A stretch of DNA of 64,000 nucleotides from Pedobacter sp. Bi126 (GCF_918698245.1 NZ_CAKKMS010000010.1:52170-116169), one strand, 5' to 3'. Positions 54,301-63,191 are shown, counted from the first letter of the stretch. Made by a program: numbers and translations. Notes: generated by a model from the letters alone, not told the origin.

Positions 54301-54771
54301 ATCTTCATCTACCACAATACCAGAAATTCTGATGTCAACAGGCACCGCTTTAACTTCTGGTTTTATCGAAGAAATTAAAATTCTGTTATTTAACTGGGTT
54401 ATTTTAAAACGTTTGGAGTTAAACAGCACATCAAGCAGTTCCTGAACCGTACGTTTTTGCACCGGGATATTTATTTCCTTTAGTTCTTTAAGATCGGTAT
54501 TCCTGTAAATAAAAATAAAAGGTGTTTGCTTTTGAATTTTTTCAATAGCAGAGAATACACTCTCATGATTTAATCCAAGCACTACTTCTGTATTGGAGAT
54601 CGATTGACCGTTGGTATTAGAAGCAAAGATTAATGAAGAGGTGGCAAAAGTTATTATAGCTAATACAAAGCTTAAACGCATAATCTGACGAATTAGATAT
54701 CGTGATTTTTTGGAAGCGAAAAATTTCTTACAGGGATTCCCGCCCTCTGCTGATTGTGCAGAAAATTTCAT
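51388..54771 (-). CDS. SusC/RagA family TonB-linked outer-membrane transporter with STN domain
   Basis: A 1127-residue TonB-dependent transducer. After a signal region (MRLSFVLAIITFATSSLIFA, preceded by about 31 residues) comes an STN domain (about 63-125, VFSAIEKIQKQTPFIFIYRN), a CarboxypepD_reg-like domain (about 147-225), the plug (about 230-360, with VQIRGQNSL and GANGVVLITTKKG) and the barrel ending LPPLRTIVFGVNCSF. The STN domain signals to the FecR encoded upstream. It imports a large ligand with SusD. Confidence 0.96.
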   Translation of the reverse strand: MKFSAQSAEGGNPCKKFFASKKSRYLIRQIMRLSFVLAIITFATSSLIFASNTNGQSISNTEVVLGLNHESVFSAIEKIQKQTPFIFIYRNTDLKELKEINIPVQKRTVQELLDVLFNSKRFKITQLNNRILISSIKPEVKAVPVDIRISGIVVDEDGVPIPGVSILLKQSNKVSTATDRNGQFGINLPDEGTKVLLFTCIGYQNTEQVIGSENSYKIVMKPSVGSLNEVQIIGYGTTTRKTSTGSVASITAKEIEKQPVGNPLAALSGRMSGVLIAQNNGVPGGAIQVQIRGQNSLSQGGIPLYVIDGVPFTNFNGGQPATDNLNAFGTSGASGGVSPFSMINPSDIERIDILKDADATSIYGSRGANGVVLITTKKGTSGRVKINVNLNTGFTEVNRFIPVLDLQEYLALRKEAFKNDNVVPDAANAPDLTVWDQNSSTDFQKLLIGNRGHINEVQGSMSGGNDQTRFFFNSAYRRESTVFLGDNAAKRFSSRLNLDHSSLNKKFNASFSVSYSNDNTDVPTSDVSSVYNVPPNLPLYDAAGKLFWATGFTNPLASLLRRYNGVTNNLIANANLKYTILPGLTAKANFGYTNTRLEQVATTPASSQNPANNPTSSAVFTNLNAQNWIVEPTLDYVRTIGEGKFTALIGASFQQNTSNGLYLSGTNYSNEALLGTLGAAGTTTVLYNNIVKYKYDAVFAKLNYNWQEKYLLNATFRRDGSSRFGPPYRFGNFGAIGAGWVFSNEGFIKDNLSFLSFGKIRGSFGTTGNDQIPNFIYLPLYSNTTAYAGNAATVVTTIPNEDIRWETTKKLEFGIDLGFLKDRISFTANYYRNRSSDQIAYNTLATQSGYNSYQANLPALIQNKGLELELNSTNLVIKDFSWKTNVNFTFTANKLLEFPNLDKSFSASSYVVGESINLFRLYHFLGVNPTNGTAMYEDRDGNGVIDINDRYVADLGTPFFGGFGNTFTYKGFELGVFFQFNHRFGVTQIVNTRPGALANQNDYWLGRWTPTNTNSNIPGASATAGKPIAASYNLYTSSDAVYGDASYLKLRSVNLSYTLPQEWLKPIKVANASVFVQGQNLYTWAKNKYILDTETTVQGGPSGLGTGTIGQVLPPLRTIVFGVNCSF

Positions 54772-54814
54772 AATTTTAAATGTTTTAAATGATGCCTAAA
54801 TTGTTTAATACATG

Positions 54815-54882
54815 CTGTTCCAATTCCAGCTGGAACAGTGCAAATTTTATCTCTCTGTCTTGCAAGGACAGGGAGATTTTTT
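54815..54882. promoter_or_regulatory. Two hairpins in the fecR-susC spacer
   Basis: Hairpin one: CTGTTCCA (54815-54822) and TGGAACAG (54831-54838). Hairpin two: TCTCTCTGTC (54850-54859) and GACAGGGAGA (54867-54876), followed on the plus strand by six T. In the susC transcript they would lie in the leader and might act as attenuator or mRNA-stability elements. Confidence 0.45.
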
Positions 54883-54950
54883 CATCAGATGTGGAAATAG
54901 TAGAGTTCTTTCATGTAGTTTGGTCTGTTTGGTTTTAGTTGATTGATTAT

Positions 54951-55943
54951 TTAATTATTGCAATCCTTGCCCGAAATAAAAATCTCGTTGGCTTTGGTTA
55001 CATATGCTGCATTATTAAAAGAAGTTATCACCTGCAAAATCTCATCAAGGCTTTCACCCTTTTGAAAAGTAGTGGTAAAACGGCAATTTTTGCCCCGGTC
55101 ATCTACAAAAGTAATTTTGGTTCCAAAACGTTTGGCTAATACGTCAATGGCATCTTTCATGGTAATATCCTCAAAGAAAATATCTTTTGCCTGCCAGTCT
55201 ACAACTTCCTGCGATATCACTTTGGTCAAGCTTGGCATTTTTCTCTTCTCGTCAAAGGTTAGCTGTTGATTAGGTGTAAGTACCCCTAAAAGCTTTTGAT
55301 GATCTTGCACACTTACTTTTCCACGCGTTACTGTTACCACAACCTGCTGTCCGTCAATGGCTTTAATATTGAAAGCGGTACCTAAGACAGTTGTTTTAAC
55401 TTTTCCTGCATAAACAATAAAGGGCTTGGCCGAATCATGAACAATATCAAAATATCCTTCTCCTTTAAGTGTAACTTCTCTGGTATTGCCATCAAAGTTT
55501 TGGGGATACAGCAAAACCGCACCACTATTTAATATCACTGTACTCCCATCCGGTAATACTATTTTTTTATGTTCTGTGTCTGCTACTACATTAACAACTG
55601 CTCTATTGGTTTTAGCGGTTATTTTTTGTGTGGCAGGTTTTAAAAAATAAAAAGTAGAAAAACCTGCAATTAATAATATAGCGGCCCAACCTATCCAGGC
55701 AAAATTTAATTTAAACGACTTCTTTTCTTCCCCGCTGACAATTTCATTAAAAATTTTATTGGCCTTACTTTCTGCTATAGTTTCTTCAGATTGAAATAAA
55801 TCCCAATCCTTTTCCATTAAGCGTTTTTCAAATTCAACATTGCTTGAGGCGTTAAGATGATTAAATAAAACGCTCTTTTCTTCTTCGGAGATCGTATTTT
55901 GAGCATACTTCTCCAGAAGTTCACTTATTTCTTCATTTTTCAT
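54951..55943 (-). CDS. FecR family anti-sigma factor
   Basis: A 330-residue FecR: cytoplasmic sigma-binding part (about 1-80), TM (AWIGWAAILLIAGFSTFYFL, about 85-104), periplasmic FecR domain (LPDGSTVILNSGAVLLYPQN; TTVLGTAFNIKAI) and a C-terminal domain (KDAIDVLAKRFGTKITFVDD) that faces the SusC STN domain. It controls the sigma factor encoded upstream, 164 bases away, and switches on the SusC/SusD operon downstream. Confidence 0.94.
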   Translation of the reverse strand: MKNEEISELLEKYAQNTISEEEKSVLFNHLNASSNVEFEKRLMEKDWDLFQSEETIAESKANKIFNEIVSGEEKKSFKLNFAWIGWAAILLIAGFSTFYFLKPATQKITAKTNRAVVNVVADTEHKKIVLPDGSTVILNSGAVLLYPQNFDGNTREVTLKGEGYFDIVHDSAKPFIVYAGKVKTTVLGTAFNIKAIDGQQVVVTVTRGKVSVQDHQKLLGVLTPNQQLTFDEKRKMPSLTKVISQEVVDWQAKDIFFEDITMKDAIDVLAKRFGTKITFVDDRGKNCRFTTTFQKGESLDEILQVITSFNNAAYVTKANEIFISGKDCNN

Positions 55944-56107
55944 ACAAATGGCGATATAGAAAAGATATTATTTTGTTCGTTTTAATAGTTGACGTTTGTG
56001 AAACACAAAAAGAGGTAGTCAAAAAAAAGTTTTTTTTTAAAAAAAACAACCTAATACTAAGAAAACAACTTAAATCTTAGCAAAATCCAATAGAATTGAT
56101 GGAGCGC

Positions 56108-56704
56108 TTATTTTAATAATCCGAGAAAAACGAAAGAGATGAGTGGTATGGCATTATTTTCACCAACCAGGGTGCGTAATGTTTTTAAGGCCTCTCTTAA
56201 ATGAACCTTAACAGTAGCGGGTGCAATATGAAGTATTTCTGCAACTTCTTTTTGTTTCATCCCTTCAATATGGCACATCCGATAAACCAATCCTTGTTGC
56301 TTAGGGAGCTTAGCCAGTAATTGATCAACGTAGCTTTGCGCATCTTTCCGCATAATGGCATCTTCAGTCCCTGTGTCCTGCTCGCTCCACACAACTTTCT
56401 GTAAGTCTGATGTTTTGTTTTCAGCGGCAATAGCCCTAAGCAAGTCTAAAGTAAGGTTAACGGCAATTCTTCGAATGTAGCCACCAAAGTTTTCAACAGC
56501 ATTCAGATTTTCTCTTTTTAACCAGATTTTAAGGAAGGTTTCCTGAACGATCTCTTCAGCTTTTTCTTTAGATTTAAGGTAGCGGTTGGCGTAAGAAAAA
56601 ACTTTATTTTTATAAGCATCAAAAATCAAGCGAAAGGCCTGTTGATCGCCAACAGCTATTTTGAGAATTAAATCCCTTTCCTCTCCCAATTCCTTATTTT
56701 GCAT
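56108..56704 (-). CDS. ECF RNA polymerase sigma factor
   Basis: A 198-residue sigma-70 family factor: region 2 (FRLIFDAYKNKVFSYANRYL; EIVQETFLKIWLKREN) and region 4 (LPKQQGLVYRMCHIEGMKQK; EVAEILHIAPATVKVHLREA). The C-terminal hydrophobic tail (IPLISFVFLGLLK) is common in Bacteroidota FecI-like sigma factors. It is first in the unit sigma-FecR-SusC-SusD-thioredoxins. Confidence 0.94.
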   Translation of the reverse strand: MQNKELGEERDLILKIAVGDQQAFRLIFDAYKNKVFSYANRYLKSKEKAEEIVQETFLKIWLKRENLNAVENFGGYIRRIAVNLTLDLLRAIAAENKTSDLQKVVWSEQDTGTEDAIMRKDAQSYVDQLLAKLPKQQGLVYRMCHIEGMKQKEVAEILHIAPATVKVHLREALKTLRTLVGENNAIPLISFVFLGLLK

Positions 56705-57020
56705 ATACTAATATAATATTTTCAAAGCAGGTTTTTTGGCTGGTGATATGTTTTTGCAGTGCCAAAACGTCTCATTCATTAATTACACTGAATTTAAAAA
56801 CAATCCATAAGTGCCAAAAAATTAGTCCCTAACCTACAATGGTTGCAAATTATATCTTCGGTCCGAATCTATAATTTTTGGTAAGACTACAAAAAAATCC
56901 CACAATTATTTCTAATTCTTCTATAATTTAACAATAAAAACTGCTAAACAGTAAAAATATGATCAGTCACTTCAAAAATAAATCAAGAATTAAAATTAAT
57001 CATCGAAATGTATGAATTTT
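56705..57020. other. AT-rich intergenic region, no gene seen
   Basis: Upstream region of the sigma gene, strongly A/T-rich. It has no open frame with coding character and no repeat that I can relate to others. It probably contains the sigma promoter, but no confident match to TAnnTTTG was assigned. Confidence 0.5.
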
Positions 57021-57066
57021 TATAAAATGTTGCACCGTACTTTACAATACAGTGCAACATTTTATA
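57021..57066. terminator. Strong hairpin downstream of the PI-PLC gene
   Basis: TATAAAATGTTGCAC (57021-57035) and GTGCAACATTTTATA (57052-57066) form a perfect 15-bp stem. After one mismatch, GTA/TAC (57037-57039 and 57048-57050) extend it. It follows the minus-strand gene ending at 57099 and is a likely terminator, symmetric enough to work both ways. Confidence 0.75.
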
Positions 57067-57098
57067 TTTTACTGAACCAATAAACCTATGCGTTAAGA

Positions 57099-58064
57099 TT
57101 AGAAATTTGTATTAATGATTAATTGGCTTCTGCCAGAATCAACAAAATCAAGTGGAATAATCCCGAATTTACCATGGGTATTGTTGGTAAAAAACGTATT
57201 GATTTTTGGATTGATGAAATTCGATACAGTAGTAATACTTGGGATACTGAATATACCTGCCTTATAACCACTTGCATAGTTCAGATAAAGCCTATTGGAA
57301 GCATCATTTTTTGCCTCATTTAACAATGTTTCTACTTTTGTCCATTTAGTATTCACATCGTTAACATTGTAAAAATCCTGAACTTTTAACGTTGCAGCAT
57401 TATTGATATCAAATGTGGTATTATCAGCCCAGGCCGTAGCATCGATTCCTTTAGGCGATGATCCGGAAAACCTTCTTAAGAGTCTGATTTTTCCACGGAT
57501 ACTGCCCAGTGTTGGAATATTATTCCCCAAATCCCATTTTGCAGGATTTTGCTGAACATAAGCATCAAAAGTTTGCTCAAACGACCTGGTGTTGTTTGTT
57601 GGCGTATGCTCCTCTTTAACACTCATAATGATTGTTTCGGTTGGATGGCTGTTCAGAAAATTGATACACGCATTTAGTACGTCATTAAAATTAAGGTTCT
57701 GATAAATTGCCCCGTGATGGATCGCGAAAGCATTATCAATGTGCCTGCAGCGAATGTCTAGATAACGGACGCCCGCATTTAATTGATCGGTAATACTCAG
57801 GTTCTGGCATTTTGCAGTACCTGCAACTTGCTCTTGTGTTGCGCCAGAATCATGCGTACCAGGAATAGAAATGGCAGCGATGCTTGTTTGGTCGGCTACT
57901 ACACTCATCCAACTGTTTAATGAAAAGCTTAACAATTGAGCATTTGCATTTGCCGTGCTTTTTAGATTGGAGTTTGAAAAATTGCCTTTTGGTTGTTCTT
58001 CTTTTTTACAGGCACTAAAGGTTAGCACCAGGGCCACAATAAGTGGTAGTTGTAATTTTCTCAT
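57099..58064 (-). CDS. Phosphatidylinositol-specific phospholipase C-like lipoprotein
   Basis: A 321-residue exported lipoprotein (signal ending TFSACKKE, Cys 19). The PI-PLC X domain is clear: SIPGTHDSGA with catalytic His about 71, RYLDIRCRHID, the second catalytic His in AIHHGAIY (about 116-117), and SVKEEH. Bacterial PI-PLCs cleave phosphatidylinositol or GPI-type lipids without Ca2+. It is single, with a strong terminator downstream. The natural substrate in a soil or aquatic bacterium is unknown. Confidence 0.92.
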   Translation of the reverse strand: MRKLQLPLIVALVLTFSACKKEEQPKGNFSNSNLKSTANANAQLLSFSLNSWMSVVADQTSIAAISIPGTHDSGATQEQVAGTAKCQNLSITDQLNAGVRYLDIRCRHIDNAFAIHHGAIYQNLNFNDVLNACINFLNSHPTETIIMSVKEEHTPTNNTRSFEQTFDAYVQQNPAKWDLGNNIPTLGSIRGKIRLLRRFSGSSPKGIDATAWADNTTFDINNAATLKVQDFYNVNDVNTKWTKVETLLNEAKNDASNRLYLNYASGYKAGIFSIPSITTVSNFINPKINTFFTNNTHGKFGIIPLDFVDSGRSQLIINTNF

Positions 58065-58236
58065 AGTTTTTTAGAAAGATTGATGATCTATTTGGTTCAG
58101 GATAATAAAGCTAGTAAAAGGTTTTACTAAATCGATATACCATAAATAATTTCATAATTAATTAATATTGATCGGGCTGAGCTGATCCATTTCGGATTGA
58201 TGGACCGAAATAGTTATATTAGCAGCATTAATCATA

Positions 58237-59421
58237 ATGAACACGTTCACACAAACCAATCTGACGAAGCTATCTTCATTTCTTTTAAAAAAGCAATGCG
58301 TAATTGCCATTTATCTTCTACTGGCTATTGTTGCGGGTTACAAACAGTATCACCATCATTCTTACAATAATTATCTGATTTTCAAATATGTATACTGGCA
58401 TACTGTAGATCTGCAAAATTTATACAATAATTATCCAGAATATTTAGACAGTAACCACTACGGACCTGTATTTTCAATCTTTATTGCGCCTTTTGCACTG
58501 TTGCCCGATGGTCTAGGTGCTGTTTTTTGGAATGTAGCCAATGTATTGATTTTGCTTTGGGGAATTTACAGTCTTCCGATATCATTAAACAAACGCACTA
58601 TTATTGCCTGGATCTGTGCACACGAAGCCTTAACTGCACTCTTTAGTTTTCAGTTTAATATTGCCCTAACAGGGATTATTTTACTCAGCTTTTCTTACCT
58701 TATTAAAAAGAAAGAAATACAGTCTGCTTTTTTTATCGCTTTTGGTACTTTGGTTAAACTATATGGAATTGTTGGACTGGCATTTTTCTTTTTTAGCAAG
58801 AACAAGCTAAAATTTATCATAGGCTGTTTTATTGCTTTTGCGGTATTATTTGCTTTGCCAATGGTTATTTCATCTCCGGCATTTGTAATTCAATCATATA
58901 GCGACTGGTATCATTCCCTTGCCCATAAAAATGATTTAAATGCATCATTGACTTCATTCCAGGATATTTCTTTAATGGGTATTGTAAGAAGGGCAACAGG
59001 TAACATAAACATTCCAAATACTCCATTTTTATTGGTTGGTCTTGTATTATTTGGTTTGCCCTATTTACGGATTAAGCAATATAAACACCTCGGCTTTAGG
59101 TTAATGTTATTGGCATCGACACTTATTTTTACGGTTATATTTAGCAGCGGTTCTGAATCTCCAACCTATGTTATCGCTTTTGCAGGTATTGCCATTTGGT
59201 TTATGGTGCAGCAAAACCCTAAAAAAGGATGGATAATTGCCTTATTTATTTTTGCATTTATATTAACCAGCCTATCGCCAACCGATATTTTCCCAAGGCC
59301 GGTTAAAGAATTTATTCGTCTATATTCGCTTAAAGCCCTACCTTGCGTTATCATTTGGCTAACCATAGTCTATCAAATGATGAAAGAAGATTTTGAGTCT
59401 TATCTGATTGCCGATAAATGA
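58237..59421 (+). CDS. GT87-like membrane glycosyltransferase (DUF2029)
   Basis: A 394-residue polytopic membrane protein, about ten hydrophobic segments, with the GT-C style periplasmic acidic/aromatic loop near the N-terminus (YWHTVDLQNLYNNYPEYLDS, NHYGPVFSIF). Relatives use polyprenyl-phosphate sugars to transfer mannose or arabinose. The stop overlaps the start of the next gene (ATGA at 59418-59421), so it is coupled to a GT2 enzyme that may make its donor. Confidence 0.85.
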   Translation: MNTFTQTNLTKLSSFLLKKQCVIAIYLLLAIVAGYKQYHHHSYNNYLIFKYVYWHTVDLQNLYNNYPEYLDSNHYGPVFSIFIAPFALLPDGLGAVFWNVANVLILLWGIYSLPISLNKRTIIAWICAHEALTALFSFQFNIALTGIILLSFSYLIKKKEIQSAFFIAFGTLVKLYGIVGLAFFFFSKNKLKFIIGCFIAFAVLFALPMVISSPAFVIQSYSDWYHSLAHKNDLNASLTSFQDISLMGIVRRATGNINIPNTPFLLVGLVLFGLPYLRIKQYKHLGFRLMLLASTLIFTVIFSSGSESPTYVIAFAGIAIWFMVQQNPKKGWIIALFIFAFILTSLSPTDIFPRPVKEFIRLYSLKALPCVIIWLTIVYQMMKEDFESYLIADK

Positions 59422-60350
59422 ATAAACTAGTTTCTATAGTAATTCCTGCTTACAACGAAGCCGATAATATTTTTGTAATAGCCGAAAGTATAAAAAAAGT
59501 TTTTTCGACCATCAACTACGATTATGAAATTATTCTGGTTGATGATGGAAGTGCGGATCATACGCTCGAAAAAATAAAGGATTATGCTTCAACCGCAGAC
59601 AATATATTCTTTCTCGAATTCTCTAAAAATTTTGGCCATCAATTAGCGGTTAAAGCGGGTATGGACCATGCTTTTGGCAATTGTGTAATTTCTATGGACT
59701 GCGATATGCAACATCCTCCGGAACTGATTCCGGAAATGCTACAGAAATGGCAGGAAGGCTTTGAGGTGGTATACACCATCAGGGAAGAAGATAAAAATTT
59801 GTCAAAAGGAAAAAGAAGTTCATCAAATCTATTCTACAAAACCTTAAACTGGCTATCGGATATTGATCTCGAACCAGGTGCAGCCGATTTCCGCCTGCTT
59901 GATCAAAAGGTTGTTAGCGTTTTTAGGAATTTTCACGAAAACGAGCCCTTTCTACGTGGTTTGGTAAAGTGGCTTGGTTTCAAGCAGTTTGCCATTCGTT
60001 ACAATCCTGCGGCACGCTTTTCAGGGAATAGCAAGTATACCTTTAAAAAAATGTTAAGGCTGGCACTGCACGGCGTTACCTCGTTCAGCATAAAACCATT
60101 GTATTCTGCGGTATACCTGGGTTTCATCCTTTCTTTTGCCTCTGTATTGTACATACCCTATATTATTTACGCATTTGTAAATCATGTAGAGGTTTCTGGT
60201 TGGGCATCTGTAATTATGACTATCGTCTTTTTTGGAGGGTTACAGCTCATTATCTTAGGTATTATAGGCATATATGTAGGTAAAATGTTTATGCAGTCTA
60301 AAAACCGTCCTAATTATATTATCCGTTCAACCAATATTCAGCAAAAATAA
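59418..60350 (+). CDS. GT2 family polyprenyl-phosphate glycosyltransferase (DPM1/GtrB-like)
   Basis: A 310-residue GT-A enzyme. The N-terminal catalytic domain has VSIVIPAYNEADNI, LVDDGSADHT and the DxD-type MDCDMQHPPEL, and ends before two C-terminal TM helices (about 230-290). This is the layout of GtrB, ArnC and dolichol-phosphate mannose synthase relatives, which charge polyprenyl phosphate with a sugar. It is coupled to the GT87-like gene upstream and separated by one base from the deacetylase gene. Confidence 0.93.
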   Translation: MNKLVSIVIPAYNEADNIFVIAESIKKVFSTINYDYEIILVDDGSADHTLEKIKDYASTADNIFFLEFSKNFGHQLAVKAGMDHAFGNCVISMDCDMQHPPELIPEMLQKWQEGFEVVYTIREEDKNLSKGKRSSSNLFYKTLNWLSDIDLEPGAADFRLLDQKVVSVFRNFHENEPFLRGLVKWLGFKQFAIRYNPAARFSGNSKYTFKKMLRLALHGVTSFSIKPLYSAVYLGFILSFASVLYIPYIIYAFVNHVEVSGWASVIMTIVFFGGLQLIILGIIGIYVGKMFMQSKNRPNYIIRSTNIQQK

Positions 60351-60351
60351 G

Positions 60352-61134
60352 ATGGTACTGTTAAGTTTTGATATCGAAGAGTTTGATATGCCTTTTGAAT
60401 ACGGAAAAGATATTTCATTTCAAGATCAGATTGCCATTTCGAGGGCTGGCACCATAACCATTTTAGACATTTTGGATAAATACGAAGTAAAGGCTACTTT
60501 TTTTTGTACGGTTACCTTTGCTGAAAATATTCCGGATCTGATTAAAAGGATTACAGAAACGGGCCACGAACTTGCCTCGCATGGTTATTATCATTCTGAT
60601 TTTAAGCCCGAACATCTTCTCCAATCCAAACTAAAATTAGAAGAACTCTCTGGCAAAGAAATTACAGGTTACCGCATGGCGAGAATGATGCCTGTTGACG
60701 AAAAGGAAATTGAAAAAGCCGGATATGTTTATAATACGTCTATTAATCCAACCTATTTGCCAGGGCGCTACAACAATTTTAATGTTTCCAGAACACATTT
60801 CATCAAAAATAATGTATTACAGATTCCAGCTTCGGTAAGCCCGTTAATTAGGTTTCCGCTGTTTTGGCTGTCATTCCACAATCTGCCTTTAGGCATTTAC
60901 AAAACATTAGCCAGCTGGACATACAAAAAAGATAAGTACCTGAATATTTATTTCCACCCTTGGGAATTTACAGATTTAGAAGATTTTGAACGCTTTGGTT
61001 TCCCGGCTTACGTAAGAAAAAACACGGGCACAAAAATGGCAAAACGCACAGAAGATCTTATTTCATGGATGAAGGCTAAAAATTATCCCTTTGGCACCTT
61101 TCAGGAATTTATCCGTACTATTTCTTCAAACTGA
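60352..61134 (+). CDS. Polysaccharide deacetylase family protein
   Basis: A 260-residue NodB-homology (CE4) enzyme with no signal peptide. The catalytic Asp pair is at the start (LLSFDIEEFDMP), the metal-binding motif is HELASHGYYHSDF (H..H) and a third motif reads GYRMARMMP. Members remove N-acetyl groups from sugars; this type also resembles deacetylases of lipid-linked sugars. It is the last gene of the GT87-GT2-deacetylase operon. Confidence 0.9.
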   Translation: MVLLSFDIEEFDMPFEYGKDISFQDQIAISRAGTITILDILDKYEVKATFFCTVTFAENIPDLIKRITETGHELASHGYYHSDFKPEHLLQSKLKLEELSGKEITGYRMARMMPVDEKEIEKAGYVYNTSINPTYLPGRYNNFNVSRTHFIKNNVLQIPASVSPLIRFPLFWLSFHNLPLGIYKTLASWTYKKDKYLNIYFHPWEFTDLEDFERFGFPAYVRKNTGTKMAKRTEDLISWMKAKNYPFGTFQEFIRTISSN

Positions 61135-61157
61135 TAACTGCCATTGTAATTTGAAAA

Positions 61158-62930
61158 CTATTTATACGTTTCGGCCAATTTAAGTGCATTATAGGCATTA
61201 ACAATACCTCCGCTAACACATATTTCGCTAAAAGGTGTTCTAACATTCTCACCTCTTTCATTTTTATATTTCACCTTGTGTGCTACTTTCGAAACAGATT
61301 TCATGATAATCTCTCTTACCTGCGCTGGTTTTAAATCTGGGTAATAGCTTAAAATTAACCCCGCCAGGCCAGCAACAACAGGCGAGGCCATACTCGTTCC
61401 ATCAGCTTCTTCATATTTGTTACCTGGCACCGTTGAGTTGATTAAAAATCCAGGGGCAAAAACATCTACATTATATTTGCCATAATTAGAGAAATCGGCT
61501 TTCAGGTTATCATCATCTTTATAAGCACTTGCACCTACTTCAATCCAATTATTGGCATGAGGCAGATTAAACTTTGCTGAGTCTATCGGCACTGGCTTTG
61601 TTAATGCAGATCGGTCATAAGATGGCCTCATGCCCATTCCGTTATTTTGTGACATCGGCTTGGGTGGCGTAAAATCTGGCTTGCTAGGTTTCTTATTGGC
61701 TTCCTTATAAGCTTCAGCTTCTTTACTTTCAAAAAACTTATTAGGAAAATTCTCTTCGATATCATTATTCTGGTTATCGTTTCCAGCTGCATGTACCAAC
61801 AATACACCTTTAAGTTCTGCATATTTTACTGCCGAGTCTACTGCTTTTTTATCCCACTTGTAACTTTTACCAAAACTCATGTTGATTACCTTAGCACCGT
61901 TATCAACCGCGTATCTGATGCCATTGGCTACATCTTTATCCCGCTCATCACCTGTAGGTACCACCCTAATGGCCATAATACTCACATTATTGGCTACACC
62001 CAAAATACCTGCAGAATTTGTGCGATCAGCGCCAATAATTCCCGACACATGTGTACCGTGAAAAGCATCAGGGCCTTTTACGTCATTGTTCCCATAATCT
62101 TTCTCATAAGGATTGCTATAATCATCGCCAACCAATTCTGCACGCATATCATACTTAGGGTTTAAGTTGTACTTCAACATTGCATCGTATTGCTTGTACC
62201 CGTCTTTTATATTCTTATAAAATTTTTCGAAACTACCATCCTCTTTAGCGCCTTTTCTGATGATTGTTTTTACCTGCTCTTCAGTTTCATCATCAGCTTT
62301 ATAACGGTCAATATCCTCCATCGTAGGGATCTCTTTTTTATTGATCTTGGCTACAGAATCTAAAACATTGTTAATGGCAATCAGAACTGAAAAGGTATTG
62401 CTGGCATCCTCGTACTTTTTGCCAAAATCGCCAACCATCTTCTTATAAAGTTTAAATTCTTCTTTTTGTATACTATCTAGAGGTGTCAAATTAGTTGTCG
62501 ATTGATATTTTGGTGTATAAATCCTTAATAAACGCACCAGTTCCAAATTATCAAACTCTAGATTACCCTTTTTTGAACCTATAAAATTCCAGCCATGCAT
62601 ATCATCAACATAACCATTGCCATCATCGTCTATTCCATTTCCGGGGATCTCTTTTTTATTCGTCCATAAAACACGTTGTAAATCAGGGTGCTTGGTATCC
62701 ACTCCACCGTCAATTACTGCTACAATAATATTTTGCTTAGGTTTTTTATCTTTTAAAAGCTCACGATAAGCTTTCTCTGTACTGATACCAAAATATCCAT
62801 TCTCCAATAAATCGAGGTTAAACCAATTGGCAGGGAGTTGTACATTTTTACTTTGAGCAAAAACACTAAAATTTACACACAAAATAAAAGCAAGAAAAGT
62901 TAATTTCTTCAGGTTCACATTCATCATCAT
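61158..62930 (-). CDS. S8 family (subtilisin-like) serine peptidase, exported
   Basis: A 590-residue protease with a signal (ending NFSVFAQS). The catalytic triad is seen: Asp about 74 (AVIDGGVDTKHPD), His about 291 (FHGTHVSG) and Ser about 513 (DGTSMASPVV), with the oxyanion Asn about 384 (AAGND). Between Asp and His lies an insertion of about 180 residues, mostly charged and helical, and between oxyanion Asn and Ser a further 50-residue low-complexity insertion (about 395-445) rich in Lys/Pro/Met. It converges with the glycosylation operon. Confidence 0.93.
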   Translation of the reverse strand: MMMNVNLKKLTFLAFILCVNFSVFAQSKNVQLPANWFNLDLLENGYFGISTEKAYRELLKDKKPKQNIIVAVIDGGVDTKHPDLQRVLWTNKKEIPGNGIDDDGNGYVDDMHGWNFIGSKKGNLEFDNLELVRLLRIYTPKYQSTTNLTPLDSIQKEEFKLYKKMVGDFGKKYEDASNTFSVLIAINNVLDSVAKINKKEIPTMEDIDRYKADDETEEQVKTIIRKGAKEDGSFEKFYKNIKDGYKQYDAMLKYNLNPKYDMRAELVGDDYSNPYEKDYGNNDVKGPDAFHGTHVSGIIGADRTNSAGILGVANNVSIMAIRVVPTGDERDKDVANGIRYAVDNGAKVINMSFGKSYKWDKKAVDSAVKYAELKGVLLVHAAGNDNQNNDIEENFPNKFFESKEAEAYKEANKKPSKPDFTPPKPMSQNNGMGMRPSYDRSALTKPVPIDSAKFNLPHANNWIEVGASAYKDDDNLKADFSNYGKYNVDVFAPGFLINSTVPGNKYEEADGTSMASPVVAGLAGLILSYYPDLKPAQVREIIMKSVSKVAHKVKYKNERGENVRTPFSEICVSGGIVNAYNALKLAETYK

Positions 62931-63191
62931 AATATGTACGTAATATTACAATAATACGGTTTTATTACCTTGAGGTTGAAAGATTTTACATTTTTTAACA
63001 AGCGTATAATAATCAATTTAGAGTAGCTACTTTAAGAGTAGACTAATCCTTAAATGCCTGGCAATAATCGAGGTCCTTTTACCATTAAGAATGGTAAACT
63101 TAAATAATTTCTTAGCTATCCTTCGCTGTGGAGAAATATAGTCTTAATGCGGCGTTTAAGTTATTTGTTAAGCATAATCCAGATGATTAAT

